From Phenylobacterium sp. (GTDB lineage: Bacteria > Pseudomonadota > Alphaproteobacteria > Caulobacterales > Caulobacteraceae), in assembly GCA_025350885.1 (NCBI GenBank), contig JANXXA010000195.1:1-8496 (forward strand): a stretch of DNA of 8,496 bases. Direction: 5' to 3'. Both the position numbers and the translations under genes were made by a program. Below are positions 5,774 to 8,496 of the stretch, one piece after another. Each line of letters opens with the position of its first letter. Position 1 is the first letter of the stretch. The notes under the pieces were generated by a model that saw only the letters and a program-made list of their open reading frames with translations, did no database searches and had not been told where the DNA came from.

Positions 5774-5971
5774 CTAGCCCCTGGCCCGCCACCAGACCGC
5801 GCCCATCAGCACCGCGATGGCCAAGGCCTGCATCACCACCCGCAGGCGCATGAGCTTGTTGGAGTAGGAACGGCCGAAGTCGCCGCCGCGAAACAGGCTG
5901 TAGATGCCTAGCCCCAGCACCAGCGCGACAGCAGCCAGGGCAACGGGTATGAGATAGCTGAAGAGGTCCAT
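5774..5971 (-). CDS. HIG1-domain twin transmembrane protein
   Basis: The protein has 65 aa with two helices, about residues 5-27 and 44-61. They are joined by a basic loop RGGDFGRSYSNKLMRLRVVMQ (its first residue is Arg28). The 'SNKLMR-RV--Q' motif at the start of the second helix is the hallmark of the HIG1 (hypoxia-induced gene 1) family. Eukaryotic members such as Rcf1 associate with cytochrome c oxidase; bacterial members are little studied and are often annotated 'twin transmembrane protein'. A good Shine-Dalgarno (AGAAGGAA, minus strand, 5983-5976) fixes the start. It is the first gene of a two-gene unit with the adenosyltransferase. From memory, this pairing upstream of etfBA recurs in Caulobacterales and Rhodobacterales, but I could not check that here. 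Confidence 0.85.
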   Translation of the reverse strand: MDLFSYLIPVALAAVALVLGLGIYSLFRGGDFGRSYSNKLMRLRVVMQALAIAVLMGAVWWRARG

Positions 5972-5975
5972 GGCT

Positions 5976-5983
5976 TTCCTTCT
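5976..5983 (-). promoter_or_regulatory. Ribosome binding site of the HIG1 gene
   Basis: AGAAGGAA on the minus strand ends 4 bases before the ATG at 5971. It is the clearest Shine-Dalgarno in the window, where most starts have weak ones, and it settles the start of the 65-aa protein. Confidence 0.7.
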
Positions 5984-6102
5984 GGGCCGCCGCTTCTAGG
6001 CCGACACGGGCTTGCGAACCATGCCCAAGTCGGCTATGCGCGCCTTCCCTGGCCGGAAGACGCGCGTTTTTGGCGCAAACCTCGCGTTAAAGTGGTCGAA
6101 TT

Positions 6103-6116
6103 TTGGCCCAAGTCAA
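6103..6116 (-). promoter_or_regulatory. FNR/FixK-like box, degenerate
   Basis: On the minus strand the sequence is TTGAC-TTGG-GCCAA, matching 7 of 10 positions of the FNR/FixK consensus TTGAT-N4-ATCAA. It lies about 130 bp before the HIG1 start. Oxygen control of a HIG1 gene would make sense, but a 7/10 match alone is weak. Confidence 0.2.
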
Positions 6117-6220
6117 AGAGCATGTGGCCCCGGCGACGCCCTGTCGTCGCATCCCGCCCGCCGAGCAATCGTCGGCGTGACGATCACATGTGGCGCTTAC
6201 CACCCGCGTAACCCACGATT

Positions 6221-6232
6221 TGAACATGTTCA
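6221..6232. promoter_or_regulatory. Perfect 12-bp palindrome, candidate TetR operator
   Basis: TGAACATGTTCA is fully self-complementary and lies 74 bp before the chosen TetR start. TetR-family proteins usually bind short palindromes close to their own gene, often shared with a divergent gene, here the HIG1 unit. The site is A+T-rich against its GC-rich surroundings. The assignment is by position and symmetry only. Confidence 0.45.
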
Positions 6233-6306
6233 GAGGATCGCGCGCGCCAGGCGTTCGCGGACCTGGACCCAGCGAGAGAAAGCGGACGGCCCGCGCCGTC
6301 AGAAAC

Positions 6307-6957
6307 ATGAAGCACATTGCGCCCATCCAAGCCGACCCCGAGACCTCGATGAAGGCTCCCACCCGCCGCACGCTGGCCAAACAGCAGACCCGCGCCAAGG
6401 TCCTGGCCGCCGCGCGCCGCCTGTTCAGCGAGGAGGGCTACGAAGGCGCGACCATCCGCGACATCGCCGCGGCCGCCGGCATGTCCACCGGGGCGGTGTT
6501 CGCCAACTTTGCCGACAAGTCCGACCTGTTCCGCGAGATCATGATGACCGACATGGTCGCCCTGGCGCAGGCCATGGGCCAGGCCGCCCGGCGCGGGGAG
6601 ACCGTCGAGGACGCGATCCTGGCGATGTTCACCGCCGGCTATGGCTTTTACCAGAACCAACTGCCGCTGGCCCGCGCGGCCTTCAGCGTCGGCTGGTCGC
6701 CGCAGGAGGGCCCGGTTCTGCGCGGCGCCCCGCCGGTGCAGATGCTGCATGATCTGATCGTCGAACAGCTGGTCGCCGGCGCGGCGCGTGGCGAACTGAC
6801 GCCGGAAGCCGACGTCACCCTGCGCGCCCAGATGCTGTTCGACAGCTATCTGTCAAACTATCCACAGGCGATTTTCCAGGCCTGGACGATGGACGACCTG
6901 AAGGCGCGCTCCCGCGACCAGATCCGCATTCTCCTGGCCGGTGTGCGCAAGGGCTGA
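6307..6957 (+). CDS. TetR/AcrR-family transcriptional regulator
   Basis: The protein has 216 aa from the ATG at 6307. The DNA-binding domain is at about 28-75, with TRAKVLAAARRLFSEEGYEG, then TIRDIAAAAGMSTGAVFANF (49-68) as the helix-turn-helix, then ADKSDLFREIM. The C-terminal ligand domain (about 80-216) has no pattern that names an inducer. The frame is open up to a GTG at 6190, but that start would put the palindrome and low-complexity Arg-rich residues inside the gene. ATG 6307 gives a normal length, and ATG 6349 (MKAPTRR) is an equally possible start with GAG nearby. It is divergent from the HIG1-adenosyltransferase unit, so self-regulation and control of that unit are both possible. 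It is convergent with the MliC-like gene, 18 nt away. Confidence 0.9.
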   Translation: MKHIAPIQADPETSMKAPTRRTLAKQQTRAKVLAAARRLFSEEGYEGATIRDIAAAAGMSTGAVFANFADKSDLFREIMMTDMVALAQAMGQAARRGETVEDAILAMFTAGYGFYQNQLPLARAAFSVGWSPQEGPVLRGAPPVQMLHDLIVEQLVAGAARGELTPEADVTLRAQMLFDSYLSNYPQAIFQAWTMDDLKARSRDQIRILLAGVRKG

Positions 6958-6975
6958 GCCCTCGCAGGCAAGGCG

Positions 6976-7323
6976 TCAGTTCGACTTGATCCTGCAGTTC
7001 CTGAAGGCCGACTTGGCGCCCTCCACCAGCACGGTCTTGCCGTCGGTCCAGAACCGGGCGCCGCCGCCCGAGAACTGCACGCCGCTCGGGGCCGTTGTCC
7101 GCTTCAGCGCATAGTGGCGGCCGTCGTCGTTGGTCATCATGTCGGCCGTCGTCGGCCGTTCGGAGTCGTAGGAGATCATGAAGGCCAGGCCGCCGTCGCA
7201 GCGGTAGAACGCCTGGGTGAAGTCGTTCATCGGCGGTTGCATCGGGGCCGCGGGCTGCGCCAGCGCGGGCCCCGCGTTCAGGCTCAGCGACAAGGCTGCG
7301 CACAGTATCGGCAAAGCGTTCAT
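6976..7323 (-). CDS. Secreted MliC/PliC-like (C-type lysozyme inhibitor family) protein
   Basis: The protein has 115 aa from the ATG at 7323. Residues 1-22 are a signal peptide ending PALA, with cleavage expected before Gln23. No lipobox Cys is at the cleavage site (Cys8 is inside the hydrophobic core), so the product should be soluble and periplasmic rather than a lipoprotein. The mature domain has the MliC pattern: FYRCDGGLAFMISYD (39-53), GRHYALKRTTAPSGVQFS (68-85), ARFWTDGKTVLVEG (89-102), and a final Cys110. Cys42 and Cys110 are placed for the family's disulfide. The SG before the next strand and the Trp-x-(K/D)-G turn are family hallmarks. Such proteins block host or competitor c-type lysozyme in the envelope. 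An upstream GTG at 7347 is in frame but would spoil the signal peptide; GGGGGGAA lies suitably before 7323. Confidence 0.78.
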   Translation of the reverse strand: MNALPILCAALSLSLNAGPALAQPAAPMQPPMNDFTQAFYRCDGGLAFMISYDSERPTTADMMTNDDGRHYALKRTTAPSGVQFSGGGARFWTDGKTVLVEGAKSAFRNCRIKSN

Positions 7324-7600
7324 GCCAGGTTCCCCCCGCGCGATCACTTGAGTCGTCGGATCGAACGTTACACCCGGTGATACTGAGACGGTAAGGGTGA
7401 GAATTCGTTCAGGAGAATGCGCGAGGCGATGGGGGCGGGAAGGGCGGGCTCAAACTTCGGGCCTCCATCTTCGACATCGTCTCTTCTTACATGAGAGCTG
7501 GCCCTGTTTTGTTTGCCTGATGCTGGGGGTCACTCCACCGCAGCGGCATCGGGTCATGTTGCTGCTGTCCCTAATTCATATAGCAGCGTAACCTGGCGGC
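7324..7600. other. Intergenic region between the MliC-like gene and the following secreted-protein gene
   Basis: This 277-bp divergent spacer must carry the promoters of both neighbours. Around 7495-7590 the base composition is less GC-rich, with runs such as TTTTGTTT (7508-7515) and CATATAGC (7578-7585), the latter about 20 bp before the plus-strand start. No -35/-10 pair, operator, RNA gene or convincing small ORF was recognised. Confidence 0.4.
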
Positions 7601-8496
7601 ATGAAAACCGCATTGCTGGCTGCCTTCGGCATCGCCTTCATGGTGGGCTCGCCGGCTGTTTCGGCGAGGCACAAGACGCCGCGCGCCACGATGAGGCCGC
7701 CCGACCTCGCGGGGATCTGGTCGGTGAACTCCACCACCAAGCTGGAGCGGCCGAGCGCCTATCCCTCGCTGGTCATCACCGAGGCGCAGGAGAAGGCGAT
7801 CCCACGGCCGCGGGTGTTCCTCGATGATGACGTCGGCCAGGAAGAGAGCGAGTGGCAGGACGATGGCTGGCGGCTAGGCAGGATCGCGGGGGAAATCCGT
7901 ACGTCCTGGCTCGTCGATCCGCCGGACGGCAAGCTGCCGTACACCGAAGCGGGCCGCAAGCTGGTCAGCCGGCCTTACAGCGCCGACGGGCCGGAGAACC
8001 GATCCACAAACGACCGCTGCCTGCCCTTCATGTCCGCCGGGCCACCCATGCTGAACGCGGGCGGCAGTAACATCTGGCAGATCGTCCAGACCCGCGACCA
8101 CCTGGTGGTTGTGCTTGAAGGCAACCACGAGACGCGGATCATTCCCCTGACGGCCAAGCCCGAGGGGCCTGCCAGATTGCCGCCAGAGTGGCTGGGCCAT
8201 CCGCGGGGCTGGTACGAAGGCGACACCCTGGTGGTGCGGACCACCGGCTTCCATCCTCAGCAGTCACTGCGGCGCTCAACCTTCGCGCGCCTCTACCTGT
8301 CCTCGGACGCCGTGGTGACCGAGCGGTTCCGGCGGATTTCGCCGACCCAGATTCTCTACAGCTTCGAGGTGCACGACCCGCCGACCTTCTCGCGAGACTG
8401 GCGCGCCGAGATCCCGCTGAACGCGTCGCGCGGCCCGCAATACGAATCCGGGTGTCATGAGGGGAACTACTCGATGCCCGGCATCCTCGCCGGCGC
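7601..8496 (+). CDS. Secreted protein of an uncharacterised family (C-terminus beyond the right edge)
   Basis: The frame is open from the ATG at 7601 to the window edge (298 codons, no stop). Residues 1-22 form a signal peptide (MKTALLAAFGIAFMVG, ending AVSA), so the product is exported. The mature part has motifs in an order I associate with a family of conserved hypothetical secreted proteins: LAGIWS (36-41), SEWQDDGWRLGRIAGEIRTS (83-102), VDPPDGKLPYT (105-115), RCLPFMSAGPPML (139-151), WQIVQTRDHLVVVLEGNHE (159-177), GWYEGDTLVVRTTGFHP (203-219), ERFRRISPTQILYSFEV (241-257) with HDPPTFSRDW next, and CHEGNYSMPGILAG (285-298). Several aromatic, Gly and Asp positions look like repeated beta-strand turns, perhaps a beta-propeller-like or sandwich fold, but this is a guess. 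No catalytic motif is recognised. It is probably near its end here, since the CHEGNY segment is C-terminal in relatives as I remember them. Confidence 0.75.
   Translation, partial: MKTALLAAFGIAFMVGSPAVSARHKTPRATMRPPDLAGIWSVNSTTKLERPSAYPSLVITEAQEKAIPRPRVFLDDDVGQEESEWQDDGWRLGRIAGEIRTSWLVDPPDGKLPYTEAGRKLVSRPYSADGPENRSTNDRCLPFMSAGPPMLNAGGSNIWQIVQTRDHLVVVLEGNHETRIIPLTAKPEGPARLPPEWLGHPRGWYEGDTLVVRTTGFHPQQSLRRSTFARLYLSSDAVVTERFRRISPTQILYSFEVHDPPTFSRDWRAEIPLNASRGPQYESGCHEGNYSMPGILAG

Larger units (their letters stand above)
5972..6306. promoter_or_regulatory. 335-bp divergent regulatory region between the HIG1 gene and the TetR gene
   Basis: No convincing gene is seen here; the frames that cross it are shadows or N-terminal extensions of the TetR gene. 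It contains the ribosome site of the HIG1 gene (5976-5983), a TTTG-N3-CAAA dyad (6069-6079), an FNR-like half-palindrome TTGGC-CCAA-GTCAA (6103-6116), CACATGTG (6185-6192), TTAC-N7-GTAA (6197-6211) and the perfect palindrome at 6221-6232. Base composition falls towards A+T at about 6065-6120, where a promoter for the HIG1 gene is most likely, but no clear -35/-10 pair was found. Confidence 0.5.

Noticed and set aside
4783..5853. A 356-codon plus-strand frame covering the adenosyltransferase gene
   Set aside because: It is an antisense shadow: it contains no domain and crosses the 88-aa gene in another frame.
6190..6306. GTG start giving a 255-aa TetR protein
   Set aside because: The extra 39 residues look non-coding, are unlike TetR N-termini, and would place the likely operator within the gene.
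6949..6975. Possible terminator between the TetR and MliC-like genes
   Set aside because: Only a 3-5 bp GGGCT-G-AGCCC dyad is present, partly within the TetR gene, with no T-run.
7440..7520. Imperfect inverted repeat AGGGCGGGCTC / GAGCTGGCCCT
   Set aside because: It matches at about 9 of 11 positions with a long spacer and no supporting context.

Overview
This window looks like a GC-rich alphaproteobacterial chromosome, most probably Caulobacterales (Caulobacter/Phenylobacterium-like). The reasons are a TipF-type flagellar EAL protein at the left edge, GAnTC (CcrM-type) sites, a HIG1-domain 'twin transmembrane' protein next to a PduO-type cobalamin adenosyltransferase, and an electron-transfer-flavoprotein operon with a hydroxyacyl-CoA dehydrogenase. 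No tRNA, rRNA, CRISPR array, integrase or full insertion sequence was seen.

Layout. 1-662 (minus): N-terminal 220 codons of a TipF-like membrane EAL protein, cut by the window edge. 663-861: divergent intergenic region. 862-1587 (plus): seven-helix membrane protein of unknown function. 1588-1806: a decayed stretch between convergent genes, holding a C-terminal remnant of a GyrI-like gene (minus) that abuts an 87-bp element with near-perfect 26-bp inverted ends. 1807-4779 (minus): hbd, a DUF4926 small protein, etfA and etfB, transcribed as etfB-etfA-DUF4926-hbd. 4913-5179 (plus): an 88-aa single-helix protein. 5176-5971 (minus): PduO-type ATP:cob(I)alamin adenosyltransferase preceded by a HIG1 protein. 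5972-6306: 335-bp regulatory region. 6307-6957 (plus): TetR-family regulator. 6976-7323 (minus): secreted MliC/PliC-like protein. 7324-7600: intergenic. 7601-8496 (plus): secreted protein of an uncharacterised family, cut by the right edge.

Functionally the centre is acyl-CoA metabolism. EtfAB collects electrons from acyl-CoA dehydrogenases, Hbd carries out the 3-hydroxyacyl-CoA oxidation step, and the adenosyltransferase makes adenosylcobalamin, which is needed for example by methylmalonyl-CoA mutase when odd-chain or branched acyl-CoAs are degraded. The HIG1 protein suggests a link to the respiratory chain that takes the electrons. The flanks are independent genes: flagellar polarity, envelope proteins and a regulator.

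Most of the window is ordinary core genome. The points most worth a second look are the inverted-repeat element beside a truncated gene, the GAnTC cluster around the tipF/membrane-protein divergent promoter, DUF4926 inside the ETF operon, an oppositely oriented gene sharing its stop with the adenosyltransferase, and a perfect 12-bp palindrome in front of the TetR gene. I did not find convincing evidence of a new multi-gene system.
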